This document shows positions 36,637-44,086 of a stretch of DNA of 53,018 nt, piece after piece. Position numbers and translations under genes: made by a program. This DNA comes from Acidimicrobiaceae bacterium (GTDB lineage: Bacteria; Actinomycetota; Acidimicrobiia; Acidimicrobiales; UBA8592): assembly GCA_002720485.1 (NCBI GenBank), contig PBIQ01000049.1, positions 1 through 53,018 of the forward strand, read 5' to 3'. Within the stretch, counting starts at the first letter, position 1. The number at the start of each line of letters is the position of its first letter. The notes beneath the pieces are model-generated. The model saw only the letters and a list, made by a program, of their open reading frames with translations, was not told the origin of the DNA and did not search any database.

Positions 36637-37866
36637 TCAGCAGCTTGCGAACATTTCCGTTAGGGCGTCTTGCTCTCCTTGGGAGAGACCCGTTCCGGTG
36701 CCACGATAGTTTTGGAACGCGTTGGCCCCGTTGAAGTAGGCGGTGATTGCGTCGGCGAGGAACTCTTCTCCTCCGAAGAGGTTCCGGAGATCAACTCGGT
36801 AGGTTTCCCCAGTTGAGTTGTTTACACAGGTTCGCATAATCATGTAGCTGTATGCGTGGGCGGCTTCATGGACTGCTACGTCGGCGAGGCGCCCTCCTTC
36901 TACGGCACGATTTGATATCCATAAGCTTCGGGCCCAGTCAGCTCCGTAGGTTCCATCGGCTTTCCATCCGGCGCTATCCCAAACACCATAGACACAACGT
37001 CCTTTAGATGCATATGCGTAAGGGTGGCAGCCGTTAACAATATCTACTCCATTTAATGCTCGTTGGAGTTCAGCTGGGAGGGCGTTGATAGCGGAGTTAA
37101 CTGCTGCTTGGTTCTGCCCCTCATACCCGTTCCAGCATGACATTCCAGAGCATGTAGTTGATGGTGCTTGATTAGGAGCAGGGGTCGCTGGAGGAGCTGA
37201 AGGAACATTATCGGTTAATAAGCCACGATCAGCTAGGGCAGCTAGGTGGGCTTGTCTCGTTGCGTTTCCATAGACGCCATCAACTGATGTGCCCAGCAGC
37301 ATCTGTAGTTCGATAGTTTTTTGGGAGAATTCCCCCCAGGGATATTCTCTTGTTAGTACTAGCTCTGCCTGAGATATAAGCCGAGCCATTTCAGCAGCGT
37401 ATGCTTCGACTTGTCGTTCAGCTTCTAGTCGCTCTTCTGCCTCAGCAGCGGTTTTTTGGCCTTCTAGACGGGTTGTTTCAGCTTGATCTGCGGCTTGTTG
37501 GTTCGCATGATCGGTCTCAACTCGTTCTTGTTCCTTGGAAGCTTCGTGCTGAAGCCTACTTTCATCAGCTGATTCTGTTGTAGCGCTAAGTGGAACTTCG
37601 CTCGCTTCGGGTAAGACAACAATTTCACTATGGTCGTGACCATGGTCGTGGTTGTGGTCGTGGTTGTGGTCGTGGCCTTCAGATTTTTCTAATACAACAT
37701 TGATCCCCGAAGCAATACTCTGGTTTGCTTCCTCCTGTACCTGAATTACTTCTGTTTGTAATGGTTGCGCTGTCTGGGTGTTTCCTGCTTTGAAACAGCC
37801 TCCAGCGAATACCGCGGTTCCTAATAGGATGCTTATGAAAGAGATAGAGTTCATTTTTTTCGACAT
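36637..37866 (-). CDS. Lipoprotein with His/Asp repeats, peptidoglycan-binding-like motif and HEAAH metallopeptidase-like domain
   Basis: Not assigned to a characterised protein. 409 residues. The lipobox FAGGC has Cys24 as the lipid anchor. Residues 65-79 alternate His with Asp/Asn/Gly, a likely Zn, Ni or Cu binding tract. A charged Glu/Ala/Arg-rich segment (about 100-165) looks coiled-coil. Residues 176-217 contain DGVYGNATRQAH, resembling a PG_binding_1 repeat. The C-terminal domain carries HEAAH at 333-337 (HExxH zinc motif) and EEFLADAITAYF, which could give the third ligand as in gluzincins, plus several Cys for disulfides. ATG 37866 has AAAGGAGG. Together these predict a secreted zinc hydrolase that binds cell wall. 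It follows another lipoprotein gene after 11 bases. Confidence 0.8.
   Translation of the reverse strand: MSKKMNSISFISILLGTAVFAGGCFKAGNTQTAQPLQTEVIQVQEEANQSIASGINVVLEKSEGHDHNHDHNHDHGHDHSEIVVLPEASEVPLSATTESADESRLQHEASKEQERVETDHANQQAADQAETTRLEGQKTAAEAEERLEAERQVEAYAAEMARLISQAELVLTREYPWGEFSQKTIELQMLLGTSVDGVYGNATRQAHLAALADRGLLTDNVPSAPPATPAPNQAPSTTCSGMSCWNGYEGQNQAAVNSAINALPAELQRALNGVDIVNGCHPYAYASKGRCVYGVWDSAGWKADGTYGADWARSLWISNRAVEGGRLADVAVHEAAHAYSYMIMRTCVNNSTGETYRVDLRNLFGGEEFLADAITAYFNGANAFQNYRGTGTGLSQGEQDALTEMFASC
37631..37676. repeat. 12-base tandem repeats encoding the His/Asp tract
   Basis: Near-perfect copies of a 12-base unit (GGTCGTGGTTGT type) within the metallopeptidase-like gene, giving alternating His-Asp/His-Asn codons on the minus strand. 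Their purity suggests recent expansion and possible length variation between strains. Confidence 0.75.
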
Positions 37867-37877
37867 GGTTTCCTCCT

Positions 37878-38252
37878 TTAACCAATGCATGGATACTCCG
37901 CAACGAAAGTTTCTACTTGTTCGGAAGCTGGACTGAATCCGACGAGATCTTCTCGAGAGTCCCCACATTTACTAGGTTCCTCTCCCGGTAGATCTCCTTC
38001 CGTGTAACTCGGTGGTTCGACTTCGTCAAAGGAAGATGTGTTGCTACTGGTATTTTCCGGAAAGACATTCTGATAGCCGTCTGAAAGAAATGGTGCTTGC
38101 CCAGTGGTTTCTAGATAGGTGCTTCCTTTCCCTTCAGGATCATCAGTAATAGACGCTGTTACGTTTGAACTACAGCTGATTACTGAAAGTCCTAACAGCG
38201 CTGCTAGTGCTGTTGTTGTTACGAATTGAGTTAGGTTTCGTTGATTCATCAT
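37878..38252 (-). CDS. Small lipoprotein of unknown function
   Basis: Not recognised. 124 residues. A hydrophobic signal segment ends in lipobox VISCSS with Cys27. The mature part is Ser/Thr/Glu/Pro-rich and probably disordered, ending with a Cys pair (SKCGDSREDL and EYPCIG) that could form a disulfide. Two consecutive ATGs (38252, 38249) are possible starts. It is upstream of, and probably co-transcribed with, the HEAAH lipoprotein 11 bases away, so a shared cell-surface role is plausible. A 6-base-arm palindrome (38297-38314) lies in its upstream region. Confidence 0.75.
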   Translation of the reverse strand: MMNQRNLTQFVTTTALAALLGLSVISCSSNVTASITDDPEGKGSTYLETTGQAPFLSDGYQNVFPENTSSNTSSFDEVEPPSYTEGDLPGEEPSKCGDSREDLVGFSPASEQVETFVAEYPCIG

Positions 38253-38296
38253 GATTTCATTCTGAAGGTTTTCACGATGAGGGTTTGAGGATCAGT

Positions 38297-38314
38297 GTCC
38301 ATTTATGGATGGAC
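38297..38314. promoter_or_regulatory. Palindrome upstream of the lipoprotein operon
   Basis: GTCCAT-N6-ATGGAC, perfect 6-base arms, about 45 bases upstream of the small lipoprotein start. It could be an operator or simply chance; no recognisable regulator is linked. Confidence 0.3.
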
Positions 38315-38432
38315 TCAGGTCCTATTTACGCTCGAAGTTTCTCTGCAAAACCTCCGGTTCGATAAATTACGGATATGGAGTTTTTACCGATTTCTGCTGG
38401 GTGTCCCGTTTTTTTGTACTGTGGACCTAGAT

Positions 38433-38488
38433 GCGGGTGTAGTTCAATCGTAGAACTTCAGTTTCCCAAGCTGAAAACGAGAACCCGT
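38433..38488 (+). pseudogene. Degenerate tRNA-Gly copy
   Basis: The first 42 bases match the intact tRNA-Gly at 39052 at 39 positions. Differences are G to C in the D-loop GG, A to T at position 26, and C to T in the anticodon stem. The anticodon loop TTCCCAA is intact. The T-arm is missing: after a short A-rich variable region comes AACCCGT, which can still pair with the 5' GCGGGT. The leader motif GTGTCCCGT is shared by both copies, about 32 and 34 bases upstream. It is best read as a decayed duplicate including promoter sequence. Confidence 0.85.
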
Positions 38489-38500
38489 AGCCAGATGGTC

Positions 38501-38519
38501 TAAAAACGAGGGGTTTTTA
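38501..38519. terminator. AT-rich hairpin after the tRNA-Gly remnant
   Basis: TAAAAAC-GAGGG-GTTTTTA, a perfect 7-base stem with five bases in the loop, ending in a short T run. It could terminate transcription from the remnant's promoter before the next gene at 38540. Confidence 0.45.
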
Positions 38520-38539
38520 AGTTTTGGTATGGTGTGGAT

Positions 38540-39007
38540 ATGAGATCTGTTGATGAAATTCCGGTGGCGCACACTCCTGAGGGGGGATGGGCGGAGTTCC
38601 CTGACCTTGTGCTTGAACATTGCGCTGATGAATTATCCGATGATGCTATTGACATGCGGGGCATGTGGGAAGTTACTGAAATTAGGGTGGATGGTGAAGT
38701 TGTCGAAAACCATTTCATGATTGGCCATATGCAACGCATAGAGCAGGCTGCCAACCGTGTAGTAGTGATGGCGAGTGGGGTTATCCATGATATGAGATGC
38801 GATGGAACTGTTGAGAACGGAGTGAATGATGTGGATGCCGATTTCACTCGCGAAATATCTGTAGTCGCTACCTTTGAAGATGGGATTCATGTTCTGAGAC
38901 CGGTGGATATGCCTGTAGAGGTTCGGCGTTATTTTGATGGACCAATACTTGTGTGGGAATACGGTCCGTTCTTCACAGCTCGCCTAAAAAAGAACAGAGA
39001 TTTATAA
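38540..39007 (+). CDS. Conserved-looking protein of unknown function, between tRNA-Gly copies
   Basis: Not recognised. About 155 residues, soluble, without signal peptide. The pattern MRGMWEVTEIRVDG, with repeated short amphipathic strands (RVVVMASGVIHDM, REISVVATFEDG, PILVWEYGPFFTARLKK), suggests a mostly beta protein, perhaps a lipocalin-like barrel. ATG 38540 is chosen over an in-frame GTG 38534. It lies 44 bases upstream of the intact tRNA-Gly and 51 bases downstream of the remnant, so it is bracketed by the direct repeat. Its base composition does not differ obviously from its neighbours. Confidence 0.7.
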   Translation: MRSVDEIPVAHTPEGGWAEFPDLVLEHCADELSDDAIDMRGMWEVTEIRVDGEVVENHFMIGHMQRIEQAANRVVVMASGVIHDMRCDGTVENGVNDVDADFTREISVVATFEDGIHVLRPVDMPVEVRRYFDGPILVWEYGPFFTARLKKNRDL

Positions 39008-39051
39008 ATTTGGTTTAGTGTCCCGTGGGTTTTAGAATCCTATAACTGTCT

Positions 39052-39122
39052 GCGGGTGTAGTTCAATGGTAGAACATCAGCTTCCCAAGCTGAGGACGGG
39101 GGTTCGATTCCCCTCACCCGCT
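39052..39122 (+). tRNA. tRNA-Gly, anticodon CCC
   Basis: 71 bases with full cloverleaf: acceptor GCGGGTG/CACCCGC, D-arm GTTC-AATGGTA-GAAC, anticodon stem TCAGC/GCTGA with loop TTCCCAA (anticodon CCC), T-arm GGGGG-TTCGATT-CCCCT, discriminator T. The 3' CCA is not encoded. A degenerate copy lies 0.6 kb upstream. Confidence 0.97.
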
Positions 39123-39185
39123 CGGACCGCCAAACTACAAGGCCCCATAGCAGGTGTTGGAGGATAACTGTTGTAGAGTTCGTGA

Positions 39186-40436
39186 GTGAGTTCTACCGGA
39201 AGTAATCTTCAAGAAAATGATGCTGGGTCCGCTCCTCACGGCTTACGACGAAGAGAGCTTTTAACCTTAATTTCAGCGCTCATGGCGCTCATGGCTTTAG
39301 GGATCGATATTATCCTGCCAGCTTTCGACGATATTCGGTCCAGTTTCAATCTTCCAGATAGCGGAGGGCAGGAACGCCAGATCATTACGATCTATTTCGT
39401 CGGTTTAGCGATCGCCCAGTTGTTTTTTGGACCGCTTTCAGATTGGTTTGGTCGAAAACCCGTTCTCTATATTGGAATATGCATCTATCTGGTAGGTGCT
39501 ATCGGATCTGCGCTCGCTCCAAGCTTTTCTTTACTCATGGCCGCCCGGTTCGTATGGGGCATAGGAGCTGCGGGGTCACGGGTGGTAGCTGTTGCGATCA
39601 TCCGTGATTCTTTCGAAGGGAATCGCATGGCGAAAGCCATGTCAGAGATCATGGCGGTGTTTGTGCTCGTCCCGATCGTCGCCCCCGCATTGGGCGCAGG
39701 CATTATCGCCATGTTCCCATGGCAGGGAATTTTTTGGTTCTGTGTGATCTGGGCTGTGGCAATAGGTACATGGAGTCTTCGCCTGTCGGAAACCCTCAAC
39801 CCTGAGTACCGGACAAAATTTGATCTCAAAACAACGCTTCGAGGCTACAAGCGTGTCTGCACCACTCGCATTCCCGCTACCTATACCGTTGCTTCGATCT
39901 TCCTCCAGGCGATCTTCGTTTTGTACCTATCGGCGAGCGAACAAATGATTAGCGATATCCTCGGGCGTGACGGCCAGTTTCCGTTTATTTTCGGTATGGT
40001 CGCTATTCTCTTCGGAGTTACTTCCCTGTTGAATGGTCAGTTCGTAATGATTTTTGGCATTCAAAAGATCCTCTTTTGGGCTTCTCTTTTTCTCGTTCTA
40101 ACGTCAGCGGCGCTTCTTATCGTGACTGTGACCGCCGACGGGGTTCCTCATTTCTGGGCATTCATCCCGATTCTGGCCATCATGCTCGCAACCTTCATGT
40201 TCTTGATGCCGAATCTGAATTCCGCTGCCCTGTTTCCTCTCCCCGATATTGCCGGAACAGCTTCAGCGCTGACAAGCGCCATCCGGATGGGTTTTGGCGC
40301 TCTCATCGGTGGGCTCATCACTACGCAAGTTGATACATCGCTAACGCCATTCTCTATCGGCGTCTTATGCCTCACTACCGCTACAGCTATAACGGTCATT
40401 CTTGCTGGTGACCCTATGCCAAAAGAACAGATCTAA
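39186..40436 (+). CDS. MFS transporter, Bcr/CflA-like multidrug exporter
   Basis: Major facilitator protein, 416 residues with 12 predicted hydrophobic segments. GPLSDWFGRKPVLYIG is the loop 2-3 motif A; ARFVWGIGAAGSRVVAVAIIRDSF resembles the Bcr/CflA motif C region. It would export a small hydrophobic compound or drug using the proton gradient. The GTG start at 39186 is tentative; a strong GGAGG lies too far upstream (about 25 bases) to serve it. It follows tRNA-Gly. Convergent 4-base overlap with the molybdenum hydroxylase gene. Confidence 0.88.
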   Translation: MSSTGSNLQENDAGSAPHGLRRRELLTLISALMALMALGIDIILPAFDDIRSSFNLPDSGGQERQIITIYFVGLAIAQLFFGPLSDWFGRKPVLYIGICIYLVGAIGSALAPSFSLLMAARFVWGIGAAGSRVVAVAIIRDSFEGNRMAKAMSEIMAVFVLVPIVAPALGAGIIAMFPWQGIFWFCVIWAVAIGTWSLRLSETLNPEYRTKFDLKTTLRGYKRVCTTRIPATYTVASIFLQAIFVLYLSASEQMISDILGRDGQFPFIFGMVAILFGVTSLLNGQFVMIFGIQKILFWASLFLVLTSAALLIVTVTADGVPHFWAFIPILAIMLATFMFLMPNLNSAALFPLPDIAGTASALTSAIRMGFGALIGGLITTQVDTSLTPFSIGVLCLTTATAITVILAGDPMPKEQI

Positions 40437-42814
40437 GAACCTGAAGTAAGTTCATCAAAGATCTCTGGCGGTTCCCTCCAAGGATCAGGTAACGCCCCTC
40501 TTTCTGCGGCTTGGATCGTTTTCCATACCCGTTCCGATGTACATGGCATGTCGATGTGGCGGACTCCAAGATGCGCCAACGCATCGATGACAGCATTTTG
40601 GACAGCGGGCGTTGAACCGATTGTCGCTGCTTCTCCTATACCTTTTGCTCCAAGCGGATTCAAATGGGTCGGGGTAACCGTGTGGTGGGTTTCAAAATCG
40701 ATCATTTCAGCCGCAGACGGAAAAGCGTAATCCATGAAATTTCCTGTCTGAGGGTTCCCTTCATCATCGTACAGATCCTCTTCGTACAGCGCTTGGGAGA
40801 TCCCCTGCCCGATACCTCCTTGTTGCTGTCCTTCAAAAATAAGCGGGTTAATGACAGTGCCAGCGTCATCAACAGCGACATGTCGAACAAGAGTAACTTC
40901 GCCGGTTTCAAGATCTACGTCAACAACCGAAATATGGGTACCGAATGGGAACGTTCCATTCTCCTGCTTGAAATCAAGTTGAGCGGCAAGGCCCTCCATG
41001 CCGTCTTCACTGTCGAGAATACCTTCAGGTACTTCCTTTTTCGAAGCTGCCGCTAAGTTCCCCCAGCTCAACGCAGTCGCCGGAACACCAGCAACGCCGA
41101 TAGTTCCATGCTCGGTATTGACGACGATGTCATCAACGGAAGCTTCAAGGAGGTGCGCTGTGAGGTCTTTCGCTTTCGCTATGACCGCGTCTGTTGCTTC
41201 CTTCACAGCCGACCCTCCAAGCTGCAGGGACCGTGATCCGCCTGTACCGCCGCCGCGGGGGACGATGTCAGTGTCGGATTGGACGAGCGTGATGCTTTCT
41301 ACAGGAATACCTGTATGTTCGGAGACGATCATAGCGAAGCTAGTTTGGTGCCCTTGACCATGAGCTGATGTTCCTGCTTTCATGGTGGCAGTTCCATCAT
41401 CGTGTATTTCCAGCGACGCGTATTCTGACCCGCCTCCGCCGCTGGTCACCTCGACGTATGAAGCTACACCGATCCCTAACGCCCGGTTGGATCCCTGTTC
41501 TCGCCGTTGACGTTGTTGTTCACGAAGATCGTCATAGCCGATAATCTCAGCTGCTTTTTCCATCGACGTGATGTAATCGCCAGTGTCATATGTCCATCCG
41601 GTGAGGGTATCGAACGGGAACTGGTCAGATTGGATGAAGTTTCGGCGTCGGATCTCTAATGGGTCTATACCCAGTTCTATGCTTGCTTGATCCATGGCTC
41701 GTTCAATGAGCGCTGTAGCTTCCGGCCGTCCAGCACCGCGATAAGCTCCTGTTGGAGATGTGTTCGTGATCGCTACCGCCACATCAAACCGTACTTTCGG
41801 AAAATTGTAGGTGCCGTTCGCCATTTGTTTCGTTAACCCGGGAAGCAGCGCACCCATGCTGGGATAGGCGCCTGCGTCGCCGACAAGGCGTACCCGCATC
41901 CCGGTGAGTTTTCCATCCTCGTCGAATCCTGTTTCACAATATTGAATTTGCGCTCGGGAATGAGCGAGCGCGACCATATCTTCGCTTCGTGTTTCTGTCC
42001 ACGTCACTGGGCGATCATACTTTTCTGCCAAGACGGCAAGCACCGGAAATTCAATATAGAGCCCTGCCTTAGCTCCAAAACCTCCGCCAACATCTGGAGC
42101 TATCACCCGAATTGTATCGGCATCACGGTTAAGCGTTTCAGCGAGTTTATCTTTTAAGCTATGTGGCATTTGGGTGGCACAGTAGAAGGTTAACTTGTCG
42201 CCGTTGACGATAGCGGCTGCGGAGTTAGGTTCGAGCGGGGCGCCGGCGACACGCTGGTTGACGTACCGGCCGCGCACGACATGTGTTGCGTCTGCGAGCA
42301 CATCCGATTCCGGATCGAGCATCGTGATCGCAACATTGTCTGTTTTTTCGGGGAAGATCAGTGGACTGTCGGCGTCCAACGCGCTTTCTGGATCAACGAT
42401 TGTCGGGAGGAAATCGTATTCGATATCGATGAGTTCAGCGGCGTCAACTGCTTGTTGGAATGATTCAGCTACGACAACGGCGATAGGGTCGCCAACATAG
42501 CGGACAAGATCTACCGCTAAAGGCTCTCGGGCGAACGCGTCGTTGACTTTGGCGATTCCGGCACTGAACGGGGCAATATCCAGATCGGCGGAAGTAACTA
42601 CCCCAACAACACCAGGAGCTGCAGCTGCTTCGGAGGTATCGAGGTTGGTTATTGTTGCGTGGGCGACCGTAGAGCGAACAAAAAACGCGTAAGCGAGGTT
42701 TTCTAACGCAAGGTCGTAGACGTAGGTACCACCGGACGTGAGAAGCTGCCTGTCCTCTGTTCTAGGTACTCTGTTGCCAAGAATCGATCCAACCATTGGC
42801 GTAGAGTACCGCAT
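40433..42814 (-). CDS. Molybdenum hydroxylase large subunit (xanthine oxidase family, form II CoxL-like)
   Basis: Mo-molybdopterin cytosine dinucleotide-type catalytic subunit, 793 residues. N-terminal Ald_Xan_dh a/b hammerhead (GNRVPRTEDRQLLTSGGTYVYD), active-site loop AYRGAGRPEA, which is the form II pattern rather than the AYxCSFR of true CO dehydrogenase, and near the C-terminus GAKGIGEAAT with the catalytic Glu. The FAD medium and [2Fe-2S] small subunits normally encoded beside it are absent from both sides in this window. The oxidised substrate is therefore uncertain: an aldehyde, N-heterocycle or similar. The start could be 42814 or ATG 42796. Divergent from the acyl-CoA dehydrogenase gene. 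Confidence 0.92.
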   Translation of the reverse strand: MRYSTPMVGSILGNRVPRTEDRQLLTSGGTYVYDLALENLAYAFFVRSTVAHATITNLDTSEAAAAPGVVGVVTSADLDIAPFSAGIAKVNDAFAREPLAVDLVRYVGDPIAVVVAESFQQAVDAAELIDIEYDFLPTIVDPESALDADSPLIFPEKTDNVAITMLDPESDVLADATHVVRGRYVNQRVAGAPLEPNSAAAIVNGDKLTFYCATQMPHSLKDKLAETLNRDADTIRVIAPDVGGGFGAKAGLYIEFPVLAVLAEKYDRPVTWTETRSEDMVALAHSRAQIQYCETGFDEDGKLTGMRVRLVGDAGAYPSMGALLPGLTKQMANGTYNFPKVRFDVAVAITNTSPTGAYRGAGRPEATALIERAMDQASIELGIDPLEIRRRNFIQSDQFPFDTLTGWTYDTGDYITSMEKAAEIIGYDDLREQQRQRREQGSNRALGIGVASYVEVTSGGGGSEYASLEIHDDGTATMKAGTSAHGQGHQTSFAMIVSEHTGIPVESITLVQSDTDIVPRGGGTGGSRSLQLGGSAVKEATDAVIAKAKDLTAHLLEASVDDIVVNTEHGTIGVAGVPATALSWGNLAAASKKEVPEGILDSEDGMEGLAAQLDFKQENGTFPFGTHISVVDVDLETGEVTLVRHVAVDDAGTVINPLIFEGQQQGGIGQGISQALYEEDLYDDEGNPQTGNFMDYAFPSAAEMIDFETHHTVTPTHLNPLGAKGIGEAATIGSTPAVQNAVIDALAHLGVRHIDMPCTSERVWKTIQAAERGALPDPWREPPEIFDELTSGS

Positions 42815-42857
42815 ACGGCGAGATAAATGCAGTTGAGGAATACAAAATTTTTGTGCT

Positions 42858-44072
42858 GTGACATACAGTTACGTGAGAGATGCAGCGAAGCGAGGGATAG
42901 ATCCGTTGGATTTTGAAAAAAGTTCTGAAATTGAAGAAATCAGAGAAGCGATTCGCCGTATTTGCGCCGATTTTCCTGACGAGTATTGGCGTGAAAAGGA
43001 CGACGCCCATGAATTCCCTTGGGAGTTCTATGAGAAAATGGCTGAGGGTGGTTGGATCGGTATCGCCATTCCTGAAGCGTTCGGCGGTGGTGGACGAGGA
43101 ATAACGGAAGCGTCGGTCATTCTTGAAGAGATCGCTGCGTCTGGGGCGGCGATGAATGGATGCTCGGCGATTCACCTTTCGATCTTCGGGATGGAACCTG
43201 TCCGCAAATATGGGTCGCCGGAACTTGTCGCCGATGTTCTTCCCAGAGTCGCTTCTGGTGAGCTGCATGTCGCGTTCGGAGTAACGGAACCGGATGCGGG
43301 AACGGACACAACGAAGATCCGAACGAGAGCTGAACGAGATGGTGATGAATATGTGATCACGGGCGCGAAAGTCTGGACGAGCAAAGCCCCGTACTGTGAC
43401 ATGTGCCTGCTTCTTGTGCGAACAACTCCATACGAGGAGGCGGCAAGTCCGACAGATGGGATTTCGCTTTTCCTCGTCGATTTAGATGATCCGGCAGTCG
43501 ATATTACCCCTATAGCGAAGGTCGGCCGGAATGCTGTGGTGTCGTGTGAAGTTCGCTATGACGGTTTACGGGTTCCAGCGTCACGCCTTATTGGGAACGA
43601 AGGTGAGGGTTTTCGCTATATTCTCGATGGGTTAAATCCGGAACGTATTCTTATCGCTGCTGAAGCTTTGGGAATTGGGAAAGCTGCGGTTGACCGGGCT
43701 GTCGAGTATGCGAATACTCGGGTTGTTTTTGACCGGCCGATCGGCAAGAACCAAGGAATTTCGTTTCCTCTTGCCCAAGCCCATATGAAATTGCACGCTG
43801 CGGAATTGATGATTAGGAAAGCGTCATGGCAGTACGATCAGGGGATTGGGTGCGCTGAAGCGGCAAATACGGCAAAATATTTAGCTTCGGAGGCCGGTTT
43901 CTTCGCTGCTGATCGGGCGATGCAGACCCTTGGCGGGTTCGGGTACGCCAGCGAATACCATGTGGAGCGCTATTGGCGGGAAGCGAGACTCATGAAGATT
44001 GCCCCTGTCAGCCAAGAAATGGTTTTGAATTTTATCTCAAGTAAAACCCTTGGGTTACCTAAATCCTATTGA
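42858..44072 (+). CDS. Acyl-CoA dehydrogenase family flavoprotein
   Basis: FAD-dependent enzyme of 404 residues with the three-domain ACAD layout. WIGIAIPEAFGGGG, FGVTEPDAGTDTTKI and GAKVWTSKAPY (FAD-binding middle domain), RILIAAEALGIGKAAVDRAVEYANTRVVFDRPIGKNQ, and LGGFGYASEYHVERYWREARL identify the family. In the position where many ACADs have the catalytic EGT the sequence reads IAPVSQEMV, so the base lies elsewhere or the reaction differs. GTG 42858 or GTG 42873 may be the start. Neighbours with two acyl-CoA ligases support a role in degradation of a carboxylic acid. Confidence 0.93.
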   Translation: MTYSYVRDAAKRGIDPLDFEKSSEIEEIREAIRRICADFPDEYWREKDDAHEFPWEFYEKMAEGGWIGIAIPEAFGGGGRGITEASVILEEIAASGAAMNGCSAIHLSIFGMEPVRKYGSPELVADVLPRVASGELHVAFGVTEPDAGTDTTKIRTRAERDGDEYVITGAKVWTSKAPYCDMCLLLVRTTPYEEAASPTDGISLFLVDLDDPAVDITPIAKVGRNAVVSCEVRYDGLRVPASRLIGNEGEGFRYILDGLNPERILIAAEALGIGKAAVDRAVEYANTRVVFDRPIGKNQGISFPLAQAHMKLHAAELMIRKASWQYDQGIGCAEAANTAKYLASEAGFFAADRAMQTLGGFGYASEYHVERYWREARLMKIAPVSQEMVLNFISSKTLGLPKSY

Positions 44073-44086
44073 TTTTTGCTGAGGCG

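Noticed and set aside
37631-37676. CRISPR-like array
   Set aside because: Short 12-base units are contiguous without spacers and encode the His/Asp tract.
38433-39122. Integrative element with attL/attR at tRNA-Gly
   Set aside because: No integrase, and the duplicated part is the 5' half rather than the 3' end of the tRNA normally used as attachment site.
35056-44072. Genome-wide reassignment of UGA to a sense codon
   Set aside because: Other clear genes end at TGA, for example the sortase (35056-35058) and the acyl-CoA dehydrogenase (44070-44072), so UGA is normally stop here.
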